Source of the DNA: Podospora comata
Taxonomy: Eukaryota > Ascomycota > Sordariomycetes > Sordariales > Podosporaceae
Reading direction: 5' to 3'
DNA: 64,000 nucleotides
Assembly (NCBI GenBank): GCA_017354895.1
Contig: CP071494.1
Location: 1,178,001-1,242,000, forward strand
Both the position numbers and the translations under genes were made by a program. Below the pieces are notes generated by a model, which worked only from the letters and a program-made list of their open reading frames with translations, did no database searches and was not told the DNA's origin. Positions 23,770-34,838 of this stretch are shown piece after piece (within the stretch, counting starts at the first letter, position 1; every line of letters begins with the position of its first letter).

Positions 23770-25161
23770 TCACCACTGACCCTCCAAAGCATCATTCTTC
23801 TTCTCAGCTTTCTCCTCGGTCTTCTCCTCGCCCCAACCATCAACACCCTTATCCTCATCATCCTTCTTGTTACCGAAGGTCTTCTTGGCCTGGGCAGACA
23901 CAGTATACACAGTCCTACCCGCCGACCCCAATTTTGTATCCACCATACCAGCCGTAAACTGGCCCATAAAGCGGGCGTAGTCTTCCGACTTGCGGATCTT
24001 GCACTTGCTACCCTCGGACTCAGCGTGCTGGGCCAGTGCTGCGTTTGTGTCGAACCATTTGGAACACACTGGGCACTGCACTTGGAAACCAGTGGTCGGA
24101 TGTGTTAGAATGTGGTTTCGGAGACCATTGCTGGTGGAAAACGACTTGCTAAACAAAGCGTCACTACATAAGCTTATTAAATTGGGCCGTTTTGACGAGT
24201 CATACATGCACCTGTCGCCAGGACAACCGTACTTTCTGGTATACTGGTTATAGTACTGTTTGGGGTCCCAATTGGGGTTGCGAGGATCGTGTCTATCGTA
24301 GACCGGTCTCTTCTCAGGCTCTCGCCAACCTTGAGCTTGCGCGGGGGCGGGACGCGCAGGAGCAACAGCAGGGGTGGTGGCAGGACCAGTGTAGCTCGGG
24401 AAGAGCACCCTCATGTCCCCAGCCTCACTTGACTGTTCCGGATGGTCGCTCCCCGGCCCAGTCAGCAAATCGCCCTTCTGACCAAGCGACATCATCTTGA
24501 AGGCGACGGGATCCGGCTTGTGGCTGCTGTCAACCAGAGGACGGAGAGAGGAGAGGGTGTCGCCCGCGGTCTCGTCCTCCGTTGTGGAAAGATACTGGAT
24601 GTAATGGGCAGGACCCTTGTTACTGCCGCTCCAAGCGGTGAAAGTGGCAATCTTGTTCTCATGTTGACCAGGCACTATCTGAAGCTGGCGGGCAAATCTC
24701 AAGGCTTTCTCTCGCTCCTTGTGGAATCTCTCATTGGAGATTGTGTTGCATCGGTTCTTTTCGATGTGATCCACGAAGCCGCTCATGCGAACAAAGGTGG
24801 CTTTGCAACCGGGGCAACCCATTTTCTGGTCAATCTGATGGAGCTGTATCTAGGGACTTAGCTAAGAGTAACGCGGCAGTCAGCAGAGTCCTTACCTGCT
24901 TGTAGTGCATCTCGGCAGCACCCTCGGTGCGGAACATCATCATACATTTCTCGCTGTTGAGAGAAAGAGGTTAGGGACAAGCGGGGAAAACAAGAAGCCA
25001 TAGACAAACCAGAAGTAGTGTCTGTTTCCCTTCGCATACTCCGTCTTCCAGTGATTGATCATCGTCTGCTTGTCATCGAACGAGGCCTTGCAGGTTTGGC
25101 AGATAAACTTCGACTCCTCTGGCTTCTCCATCTCGTCCATGGTGTTAGACGACGACATCAT
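23770..25161 (-). CDS. C2H2 zinc-finger protein, five fingers, four exons
   Basis: The spliced model has exons 25161-25010, 24953-24896, 24834-24206 and 24148-23770, giving 405 residues. Fingers seen in order: CQTC...H early in the protein; CEKCMMMF...H, made by joining exons 1 and 2; CPGCKATF...H; a CPGDRC...HILTH finger; and CPVCSKWF...H. The 57-nt intron 24205-24149 is inferred because the open frame runs through it without a stop. Its removal restores C-x4-C-x12-H-x3-H spacing, whereas reading through puts 19 residues inside the finger. The exon 3 acceptor could also be a CTAG 18 nt upstream, in the same frame. The C-terminal tail is acidic and lysine-rich. Likely roles are nucleic-acid or protein binding; no ortholog with known function is recognised. 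ATG 25161 is the first in frame, since the open frame upstream encodes poly-Ser but has no ATG. Confidence 0.8.
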
Positions 25162-28100
25162 GGCCGTATGGGTAGAGGAGGAGGCAGAGGAAGAGGAAGA
25201 GGAGCAGGAGGAGGAGGAGGAGGAGGAGGAGGAGGAGGAGGAGGAGGGGGATGGAGAGCATGAAGAACAAGTGTGGAAAAGATGGAAGAGTATTAAGAAT
25301 AAGTTTGTCACGCGATTCCGACCTCAAAGAAGATGAGACGAGGAAGAGGAAGAAGAGTTTAGTTGGGATGCAAGTTTCCAGCAGCAGGTAACCTAAATTT
25401 CAGAAGACGAAGGGCAAACAGAGTTTGGCTGACCGTGCAATGATTCGACTTCAACTGGCAGGTACATCCTTTTCACCGGTAGGCCGACGTTTCCATTTCC
25501 AGCCGGTCGGCAATAGTGGGCAAATACCTATGAGGAAAGAACGATGATGCCAGTAAAGGCTCCCGCTCCTTCTCAAAGACCGGAAGCATCAGATATGGCA
25601 AATGTGGGCAGATGGGGCTGTACCTTATGATGTCTGGGATCTTGAGTGCTACGAGATCATGGGGAAGATCGGTCTGATATCATGTGTATATGGAGGTTAC
25701 TGTACAAGTTCTGTTCTGGCAGTATGCGTAGAGGTCTAATGCCTACCAGGTAGATGAGGTGAGTAAATGTGGACAGACCTTCATGATTGATGATCGTATC
25801 TGTTGTTGTGTTTGCCCAGCCACTTCAAGCAACCGCACGGTAAAACAACCATGACAATAACAATAAGTTCGGCAAACATACAAATCTTCACATTTGACAT
25901 CAGAGAAGATACAACCGGTCACGTACCTAGGTATGTTTGATCCACCAAGCTGCACACTCCCAACATCTCATCACAAGATGCTACTTCCTTCATCTTCACA
26001 CTCTTCGCTGGCGATATCGCCCCCCATATCCAGATCCAAGCCTCAACCATCATGCCCGAACAATAGCATCCTCCTCCTTAAAACCAGACATTAAACAAGG
26101 CTGTCTACCTAGGCTTGTGGATGTGGCTATTTGTGGTCAAGCCATGCAGCATATTTCACCCCTAACCCAGCACCTGTGCCCGATACAAACAAGGGGTGTT
26201 GTTACTTTAGATCCTAAAACCGATCAAAGATCCACAGATCGACGAATCACCCGCCCTACTCCCTCCCCATCTCCCTGATCTTCAGAAAGCCTTGCTTCAC
26301 CCCCTAGCATTATTGTCGCCAAACATGAAGCAATGCACGATGTGTTGTTTTATTCCTCAAGCTCAGGTGAGCTGACAGTGGCAAAACCCACACCCACGCC
26401 CAAGATCCCTCCCCTCGTGAGCTCCTCTATACGGCAATTGATGGACTACATCACCCCCTACAGTTCAACCCCCAAACATATTCTTTGTCACAGTAGGTAG
26501 CTTCATGTAGGATTCCTCATCGAAAAAAGAAAAATAAGCCTGAAAACGCAGTTTAAGGTGCAAGTAAGGAGAAGTAAGTAAAACACCAGCATTTGAACCA
26601 CGTATCTCAACTAGTTATCGCCACTTTGGCTCTCATCAATCCCTTTCCCACACCTATGCAATGTAGGTACATATTCGACCGGTCTATACGTAACATAAAT
26701 TCCCACCACAACCAAAACCCACAATCCTACATACCTCAGATCAATACCCTCCTAACGCAAGCCCATTACATACGCAGGATCCGGCTCTCCTAACCCAATC
26801 CACAAACCCCCCCATGTTATTCCTCATCCTGCCCCTAAAAATGCGCCTTGGCTTGATATTCCCTTCCAGTCACACATCTGATCCCAGGAAGTGAGTGGTT
26901 GTTGTCTCAATGCAATGCACCATGCAATGTGCGTACAATCATACCTACAGCCAGCCAGCCAGCCAGCTTGCGGCTGACCAACCAATCCCAGCCTTTTGTT
27001 CCAGGAATCCTTCCATTGTGCAGGAAATTGTCCAAGACATGTCTTCATGTTCGTTGGAATAAGCCCAAGGAGGGAACCAATATCGGTTCAGAGATCTCTT
27101 TCATGAGGTTTATGAGGGAACAATGACGCGGCTCTGCTGTCAGTTTCAGCCGCCTACTGGAGTTGCTCGTCCAGAAGCAGAAAGATCTCGGGCGGTGTAG
27201 CCTCCTCGTATTTACTCTCAGAGCTAAAAAAGCTGATCAAATATCAACATGAAAGATCAAAACTTCGGCGAGCGGATACGGTGATATTTTGAAGACATCC
27301 TGGGCTCCACCACTCGAGATGTATCACCCAGTTTGTGTCAAGTCCATTGAGGCTTAAGATGAAAGTGCTGCTGCTGTGGTTCTCTGCGAGGTGATATGAG
27401 GCTGGTATCCCGCCGGGCGCTGACCAGCTAATGTAGGAACGGCTGCCCGTAATCCAGTAATACGAATGCTATTGACAACATGCATCCACGCCCGGCATAA
27501 GTAACCAAACAAAAGCCAAGGACCAAGAAAAGGCATATCATGAACATTAATACCATGAATCAAACAGAAGATCGGCCGTAAATGAACACCGAGATACAAG
27601 CTCTAGACCGAAGCACTGATCAGAGGTTTGAGGACAAGGCGAGCCTCATTGCAACCTATCGCCGGATCAACAGACAGCCTCAAACGCTAAGTCGATGTGG
27701 ACGATAACCTCTGCGATGAAACGAGAAGATCACCTCGATGCACCTACAAGCCATGGGCCAAGAGCATGGTTTGAGCCACGAGAACCGGGTGTGGCAATCT
27801 TTCCGAAGAACCAGGGAGACGGATCAGCAGATCGCATTTCGTGCAGAAACTAAAAGAGACATCCGGGAGATTCTACCGCCGGGCGGCACCTGACGATGAT
27901 ACACAATTACCGCAGTGTCGTTTATCGGTTGAGCTACTGCGAAGCTGATAGGGCTGCAGACAATCCGTGACACTGGGCCCCGTGAATTAGAGCAAGGGTG
28001 ATATAGCGCCTGGCATGATGGCGCTGAAATGGGCACCCTCCGACCCGGAATCATACGGACTAATTCAAATGAAACACAATGTGTGTTTCTGGAGGAGGTA

Positions 28101-28500
28101 GAATACCAAGGAAAAACTGCTCAAGGGCAAGTGTGTGGTGGTTTTGGCGTGAGGCGAGGCGAGAAAAAAGTGAGGCGGACAAAGTCAAGCTCTGAGCAAC
28201 CAGTAGAATGGCACCTTGGAGATTCCGTACATGCAATACTGTGCCTTCCACGAGCCTGTAGAAGGATGTCCCTGAATGGCTAGAACCAAGGAGAACACTA
28301 GGATGGAAGCGGTACTGTACTTAGTGACATTCTTCTCAAGCCTCCTCGACCGTAGCCGTGCTTCAACTGACCACCTCAGCCAAGGACCTTGGTTCAACAC
28401 AGGCATATAAGGACACCAGAGTTCCCGTTGCTTTGACAATGACGATGACAGGGAGCTCAGTACCTTTTCCCAACATTATCATTATTTCCCGTCGCCCAAA
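25162..28500. other. divergent intergenic region, 3.3 kb
   Basis: This lies between two divergently transcribed genes, the zinc-finger gene on the left and the short conserved gene on the right, so it should contain both promoters. No gene is recognised. The left end carries a GGA microsatellite. Around 27582-27895 several short frames read as protein-like (Glu/Arg/Gln-rich) but in different registers, with no splice pattern that joins them. Confidence 0.5.
25174..25250 (+). repeat. (GGA)n microsatellite in the leader of the zinc-finger gene
   Basis: An imperfect GGA/GGAA repeat. On the transcribed strand it is a TCC-rich tract starting about 13 nt upstream of the zinc-finger gene's ATG, so it probably lies in the 5' untranslated region. 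Confidence 0.85.
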
Positions 28501-28992
28501 ATGTCGTCTTCACCGCCTGAATCGATGAACAGATACTGGATTCCCAATCTGGATATCCACAAAAAGGTCATCACTCAGGAGCTTCAGTATTACCTCGGAC
28601 CCGACGCGAGCGTGCGGCCTTTTACTCGAGAGGTGTGAAAAATGCCCTTCCGTGAGGTTTGCGACAGGCTGACGAGTGCAAACTTTCAGGGTGAAGATGG
28701 CTTCTTGATCACCACACCAGGACCTTGCCTGTCAGATGTGAGCCGCCGATTCCACACCAGAGCTCCGATCGAGCCCCAACGTTGACAATGCCCCCAGGAG
28801 CAAATAGACGACATATGCGTCAAGTCAAAGCAGCTGTGGGAGAAACAGGCAGCAGCGCGAGCAGCCGGCAGTTCGAGCAAATCCCTCAAGCGACCTCTTC
28901 ACGCACCTGTATCACTCGGGAAGTCGGGCGGCACCAGTGAATCGTCCAGTAGACGGAGAAAGCCCAGAAGCCATCGGGATGACAGACGATGA
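28501..28992 (+). CDS. short conserved fungal protein of unknown function, three exons
   Basis: Exons 28501-28632, 28690-28737 and 28798-28992 give 124 residues. Introns are 57 and 60 nt, with donors GTGTGA and GTGAGC and acceptors TTTCAG and CCCCAG. The joined protein reads continuously through motifs that I recall from uncharacterised proteins across filamentous fungi: YYLGPDASVRPFTRE, GEDGFLITTPGPCLSD, EQIDDICVKSKQLWEKQ and KRPLHAPV, then a basic Ser/Arg-rich tail. No transmembrane segment, signal peptide or known catalytic motif is visible. It converges on the Ten1 gene 0.9 kb away and shares no obvious function with it. The agreement of three small exons with one conserved reading makes the model credible. 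The function is unknown. Confidence 0.75.
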
Positions 28993-29905
28993 GAGTTTGG
29001 GGGATACCCACTATCGGGCACGAGGTAGCTTGGTTCAGATCGTTTCGGATGCCTGATGAGGGGACAGTAGCAGAGGGATCAATGTGGAACGTGGGGAAGC
29101 AAGCCACGAGGGGCGAATGGTGAAGCAGAGTGACTGAAGTTGGCGGTTTGAGGTGCATGTGCCATATCGATTGTTGTGTTATGGTGGTTGTAGAGTATTT
29201 GGTCGACCAGCAATATCGTGCCATCTGGCAATGGAACGGCGTTTTCCTATCTTCGGCGGATGACTGCAGTGCATGATGCGCGTCGGATTCTGCAACCGAG
29301 AGAGCTAGCCCAAATTCGAAAGCCTCCACTCGTTCCAATTGGAATATTGCTTGTTTCCCTCGTGCATCTGGGACCCGATGAAAGTCGCCTGAGACAACGT
29401 AGGCGATATGTTGTGACTTCTGTTGTGCGGTGTTGCGGCGCCCACCAAGAGACGTTTATGGCAGCCGTGTGGTCGTTCACACGTCCAATCGCCCGGGACC
29501 TCCATCGAGCCAATCCGAAGCAGTTACCACAAGGCAACCGATTTGTGCAGATCCCATAGTTCATTAGAGCCCATGCATCGTCAAGCATTAGCAAATGATG
29601 AGCAGAGCGGAGCCGTATGCAGGTTTGAAGGCATCCACAGCCGTCATTGCGGTCATTCCGGCCCCAGTTCCGGACAGTAAGTTCCCAGTAGACCTCGTCC
29701 TACGACATATGCTGTAACACATTGTCGGCGCCGCCGTCTGATATTGTTGATCAGTGTTGTACTGGCAGGAAGAGGGTAGCATGTGGCGGACAATATTCGG
29801 AAATGGCTGTAATCGTGAGCTCGGGAAATATCACCACAATTGCGAACAGCGGGTGCGCCAAAATCGATGAGTGAGTCCTGAGAGAGGCACTTGTTAGGCG
29901 TTAAC
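28993..29905. other. intergenic between convergent genes
   Basis: About 0.9 kb separates the 3' end of the short conserved gene from that of Ten1. Open frames of 60-115 codons occur on both strands between 29218 and 29600 but overlap each other and match nothing known. I see no RNA gene. Confidence 0.5.
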
Positions 29906-30356
29906 TCAACTCTCCTCACCGTCCAATGCCTGTACAGACGCTTCGTATTTTTCCAGGTTGAGGGGACCAGCCGACCAAAGAAGTGTTGCTTGGACCTCAA
30001 CCACCGGATTCGTGTCGCCTAACTTTTTGCTGTCGGTCGAGGTGACATATCCGATGACATTCACCCATTCGCCAACGCGTGTTTGTTCCGCCTTGAGACT
30101 CTGCAGAACGAGGTTGACATCGACCGAGGCGAAAGTGAGTTGTCTGTCCTCAGACCCTCTGTATTGCAAGGTCAAAACGCCAGACTCGGTGGAATAGGAT
30201 GTTACACTGGACCACCGTCAGCTTTATTCCTTGAAATTTGAAGGTGACAAGTTTCAAGAGCACTCACCATCCCAGGAACCTCACTTTATCACCAATATCT
30301 TTTTGGGACAGGGAGGAGAGCAGACACAGTTGGGAGGGAAGCGGGCCGAAAGACAT
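29906..30356 (-). CDS. ten1: CST complex subunit Ten1 (telomere capping)
   Basis: Exons 30356-30268 and 30206-29906 encode 129 residues. The intron is 61 nt (GTGAGT...CCAG) and splits a cysteine codon, giving the joined segment FLGCVTSY. Ten1 is a small OB-fold protein that works with Stn1 (and Ctc1/Cdc13) on the telomeric 3' overhang and limits its resection. Seen here: an N-terminal strand region (FGPLPSQLCLLSSL, KVRFLGCV), a middle hydrophobic strand (GVLTLQYRG, VDVNLVLQSL), then the OB-fold-like GEWVNVIGYV and WSAGPLNLEKYE near the C-terminus. Size and order fit fungal Ten1. A credible donor and acceptor (GTGAGG...CTCTCAG with an internal CTAAC) overlap the stop region, so an alternative C-terminus after LDG is possible. 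Confidence 0.8.
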
Positions 30357-30994
30357 GTTGTGAGCCAAAAAGAGTGTGTATAGTTCATTCTCGAATTAGA
30401 TTTGACGGCGAAAGTATCTTCTGCTTTCAATGAGAACTCATACCGCAGTATTGCACTGTCAAGAAACTCCTGCCTTCACGTCGATGAATGGGACGATAGC
30501 ATGAGACTGCTTAGTCACCCAGACTGATAAGATCACATGATACCTCCGGGTAAAGTCCGGGATGGGGGTGGCCTTGCATCCGCGTGCCGCAATCGCCAGT
30601 CACATTGTTGGAATGCCTTGCATCACTGGAAGCATCTCTATAGGCAGCCTTGTTCTTGCCAGAGACAACTCCTCACCGTGCATTCGTCACCCTAACCAGC
30701 GATAATCCTACGAAGCGCTTCTTCCTGTCAAGTCCTACGTTGGTTCTTGCGCGTTCACTTGCTCCGTTTCAGACCCTGTCGAGAGAAAGCGAGGTGCCTG
30801 GCGTTAGGCTGTGACCCCGCCAAACGTTGCTGAGGCGTCATCGGCAAAGTTGATCACCTGCACCGACCCTCGCTCAACACCGAAACTCAAACCTACTCGT
30901 TCACAACCGCGTTTGCTATTTTGCACCTCCCTCGCACAGAGAATCCCATCCCAGATACTTAGATTTTTCGATCTCTCACGCGCGATAATCAGCC
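30357..30994. promoter_or_regulatory. divergent promoter region between ten1 and snf7
   Basis: These 638 bp lie between the divergent starts of Ten1 and Snf7 and presumably drive both. The half next to Snf7 is C/T-rich on the plus strand from about 30860 to the ATG. No TATA box or other defined element stands out. Confidence 0.5.
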
Positions 30995-31847
30995 ATGTCG
31001 GGCATCTGGGGCTGGTTCGGTGGTGGTGCCGCGCAGAAGCGGAAGGATACTCCCAAGAATGTCATTCTGGATCTGCGGACAAACCTGGAGATGCTGCAGA
31101 AAAGGGAAGCCCACATTCTCCGCCAGATCGAGGAGCAGGAGAAGGAGGCCAGGAAGCATGTAAACACTAACAAGACTGGTAAGTCCTTTATCTGCGCTTT
31201 GTTTGCTTATCGCCCAGCTGGCAGACGCTGACGGCTCGTGTGATAGCGGCCAAGAATGCCCTGCGACGCAAGAAGGTCTATGAGGGCAACCTCGAACAGA
31301 CAATGAACCACATCGGAACCCTCGAAACCCAGATTAATGCCATCGAGTCCGCCAACATCAACAAGGAGACGTTCGAAGCGATGCAGAGAGCCAGCGAAGC
31401 CATGAAGTCAATACACGGCAAGCTCACGCCCGAGAAGGTCGACGAGGCCATGTACGTACCGAAAGTTTGGTTTCTATTTTGTGCGATGGTACTGATGGTG
31501 GTTATAGGGAAAAACTCCAAGAGCACAATCAGCTCAACGAGGAAATCGCGGCTGCCATCGGCTCGGTCAACATTGGCCAGTCCATCGACGACGGAGAATT
31601 GGATGCGGAGCTGGACGAGCTCATGGCCAAGGATCTGGAGGACAAAATGCTCGAGACTGGCACAGTACACGCAGATCGTCTGCCGAGCGTGGCGACCGGA
31701 GAACGTAAGTTGACTGGTAAGCTTGAAGCATGAATCCTGCATCACTAACACCCCCTTGCAGTCAAGAACAACAAGGGCAAGGCGCCCGCGGTCGAAGACG
31801 ACGAAGAGGCGGAACTCAACAGACTCAAGGCCGAGATGGCCATGTAA
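30995..31847 (+). CDS. snf7: ESCRT-III subunit Snf7/Vps32
   Basis: Exons 30995-31178, 31247-31451, 31508-31704 and 31762-31847 give 223 residues. Snf7 is the main filament-forming ESCRT-III subunit in multivesicular-body sorting and membrane scission at endosomes. The N-terminus MSGIWGWFGGGA and the basic helix 1 (LRTNLEMLQKREAHILRQIE) are typical. The middle continues with KVYEGNLEQTMNHIGTLETQ and KLTPEKVDEAMEKLQEHNQ. The acidic tail ends in a MIM1-like helix, EAELNRLKAEMAM, which in the family binds the AAA ATPase Vps4. All introns are short with GTAAGT or GTACGT donors. The stop codon sits inside a perfect GTAAGT, so an extra 3' splice giving a slightly longer tail cannot be excluded. Confidence 0.96.
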
Positions 31848-34838
31848 GTCTCGGGTTTGGCATGATGACATGCTGTATAACACTATATGACGTGGGGAAT
31901 GAATACACGAGGCACCGACTTCTTTTTCTCATTGTATTCGGTATGGAGGGCTTCCAACAGTGAGCAGTTGGTGTGACGGGTAGGGGGAAGACCAAGGACG
32001 AAGACAAGTGGATTTGCTTTTGATATTATATCATCTTTACGACGGTCCCTGGAGTTTGGTTTTTCGTTGCGATTGATGGCACTGGCGTTTTTGAGGTTTT
32101 ACGAATTTTGATGTAGGTAATGGGAGGGTCGCATAGGAGACATATCTTCACACAGCACAACCACAGCACGCTCCATACACATACACACACGTGGGATCTT
32201 CCTAGGGCAGATGCACTGCATAACATACCTACATAGGGGAGGGAGAAGCCGCATGCATGAAGCTTTGTTGAAATCCTTCACTTTTGGGAGATCATGTCCC
32301 ACTTGGCGTTTGGAGACTTGGAGACTGGGTTCCCAGCCTCGCGGGTTCAGCCTTTCCCCACGCCCAGGCCAAGAGGAATTCATGATGGCATCATCTGGTC
32401 TGCTTTTGTTTACAGATTTCCCCATCACGAGATGCCGGTAACCGTGGGGCATTTCCTCACGGGTCTAATGCATGAGAACAGCCTTACCGATGAGGGGTTG
32501 ATCTCACCGCTGTTTTGTTATTGTTGGATTTTGATGTCTTGGCTTTGGGACCCAGGACCCGAGAGTTGATTCTTCGACGGTTCTGGCGGATGGAGGGGAT
32601 ATTCAAGATGAGGGGTTGTGGTTATGATTGCCACCTTTCTGGGGTGTCGGAAGAGGTGTTTGGTGGTTATCAGGCAAGATGAAGAGATTTGAGGGGGAGG
32701 TAACTGGAAGCGCTTGGGGTAGATACGATAGATAGATAGGGTGTTGAGTTGAGTTTATTTTACATGGCGCTCTTCCATCATCTTCAAGATCATTCACAGA
32801 TGCCCCGCGAAGCATTGGAGGTTATCGTCCTCGGCGATCATCACAAGCTTTGTTTCTTGGGCTTTCGGGCGCTAGAGGGAGGCCATGTTACCGCGGGGAG
32901 GTTGGGCTTTTTGATATTGACATGGATGCCCTTGAAGCTATTGAAGCTGAACGCGGGGTTGGGCGGTTTGAGTCTTGAATCGGGGACCGGGAATGATATT
33001 GCATGATTCTCGCTACATATCTGCTTGGTTTGACAATGTTTCCAGCCATGAATTATTCCAGAATAGCAATCACCATTCGTAAACCAGAGATATCAGCAGA
33101 GACAGGTGTGAATATCGAAGCACAGACCGAGACAGCCGACGACCCTTGCATGCGGCAGCCGGGCCGGGGTACAAAAGATGGACCAATTCCAACGTTCCTC
33201 TATCAAATGTTAGCGGGGAACACGGACAAGGGTGTCCCATAACTAGCATCCTACAGCGAACCACGAATGTCAACGCCTACCAGACGACCCCATCGCCGTT
33301 GACGTTCGCCAGCATCGTTGGGCGATTTGATATTTCCCTCATTGTGTAGCCCTGTGAGGTCTTCGATCCATTTCATGAGAATATCGAAGCAAATCAAGTG
33401 CGACATTTGCCATGAAGGCCATGCGAATGAGAACGAACCAAAAATTTCTTTGGCTGATGCGTTGGCATCTGTGGATCTCCCACACAAGAAAAAGAAGGGC
33501 GGGCCAGCCGCGGCAAGGAGGTAGAGATGGCGGTTCTTCCACAGGCAGATAACCACGTAGCACGCCAGTGACACCACACCTCTCCATTCTTTTTCACCAT
33601 CACACACCTACGGCGGCCACACGGGTAGACCCTTTGGCGCTTTTTCTGGATCTGCGAGAGTAAGTTCGAAATACTTGGGGCTCCCCGCGGTTTGGAGGGG
33701 TGAGGGGTTGTCACTGGGACTCCCGTCTCTGCCATGCTCACCACCCCACCAGCTGCCACACTTTGAGGGGTGCGTATGTGTGATTCAGGGACAGGAACAG
33801 AAGAGGTGTCAAGCCAGGAGGATCGGGATGGAGTGAATAAGGGGATGGTGGTTGTTGAAGCCCAATATCATCCCAACAACGCTCATTGTTCTTTGGCCAT
33901 GCCTCATTTTATATGGGTGGCTTCTTCATCTGATGTTCAGTCAGTCAGTCATGACCGTGATGGCCTATGTAATGAGCTGCGGATCCCCATGAGATTTGGC
34001 CAATTTTGGGACTGTACTACACTGGTAGCTTGCGTGATTTGCCTCCTTGTAGAGGATATCATGATGAAGAGGGAAGGTTGGTTCGAGGTGATATGCTCTA
34101 TTCAAGCGAGTAGTATCCATTCGACGTGGCGCCACTGCAGGTCGGTGGGCCAATGTCTGCGGTTCAATGCAGTCATTTGAGCGAAAAGACCAGCCGAATT
34201 GACCTCTTGCGTGGGGTTGTGATGGGTTTGAAATGTTCTTGCCAAGACTCAGACGCACCCATCTTTTTACGCACCTGCCCCTCACTCTCGTCTGTTTGCA
34301 CCAGGGTGCTCCCATCAACTGGAGAATTCTCGACAAGGTCAAGGCAAGAATTTTGCATCTTTTCGCCTTTCTTGCCTTCCTGCTTCAGACCGAGGCTTTG
34401 TTTTCTTTCTCTCTCCTCTCTTGTTGCCCAACACAACAAAACCGACCAAAAAAACAGTGATCCGATCTTCGCCGTTGTCTTGTTTACTTTTTCCTCTCTC
34501 TCTCTTTCCCGTCTCACTCACATCTCTCTCATTTCACCCACCCTACCTACGAGCGAGACTTCCTCTCGGTCTGACCAGAGTCGTGGCCAACCACAGCCCG
34601 TCACACACCACCCCCCCTCTCTGCCGACTGTGCATATTCCAGCACACGACATACATTAAACAACCCCTCCAGAAAGCAGGCCCGTCCCCGACATCGTCCA
34701 GCCAGACTGCACGGCACACGGCCACCACGCAGCACGAAAGCCCCACCTTTTTCTCACTTTGGGCACCCAATCTGCAGCCTTCCGATATACCACGAGCCAG
34801 AACCAGCCGAGCCGTAACCAGGCCACAAGTCCGTCTGC
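31848..34838. other. intergenic, 3 kb
   Basis: This includes the 3' untranslated region of Snf7 and the upstream region of the giant repetitive gene. No gene is recognised. From about 34230 to 34838 the plus strand is C/T-rich, consistent with promoter and leader. A minus-strand frame near 33650-33760 begins like a protein but has no credible continuation. Confidence 0.55.

Noticed and set aside
26155-26180. CCCTAACCC motif, considered as a telomerase RNA template or telomere relic
   Set aside because: It is a single short match with no repeat array and no surrounding RNA structure that I can support.
33394-33759. Minus-strand frame beginning like a protein (MAETGVPVTT...)
   Set aside because: It lies upstream of no credible exon. 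Composition changes after about 35 codons, and no splice path gave a convincing continuation.
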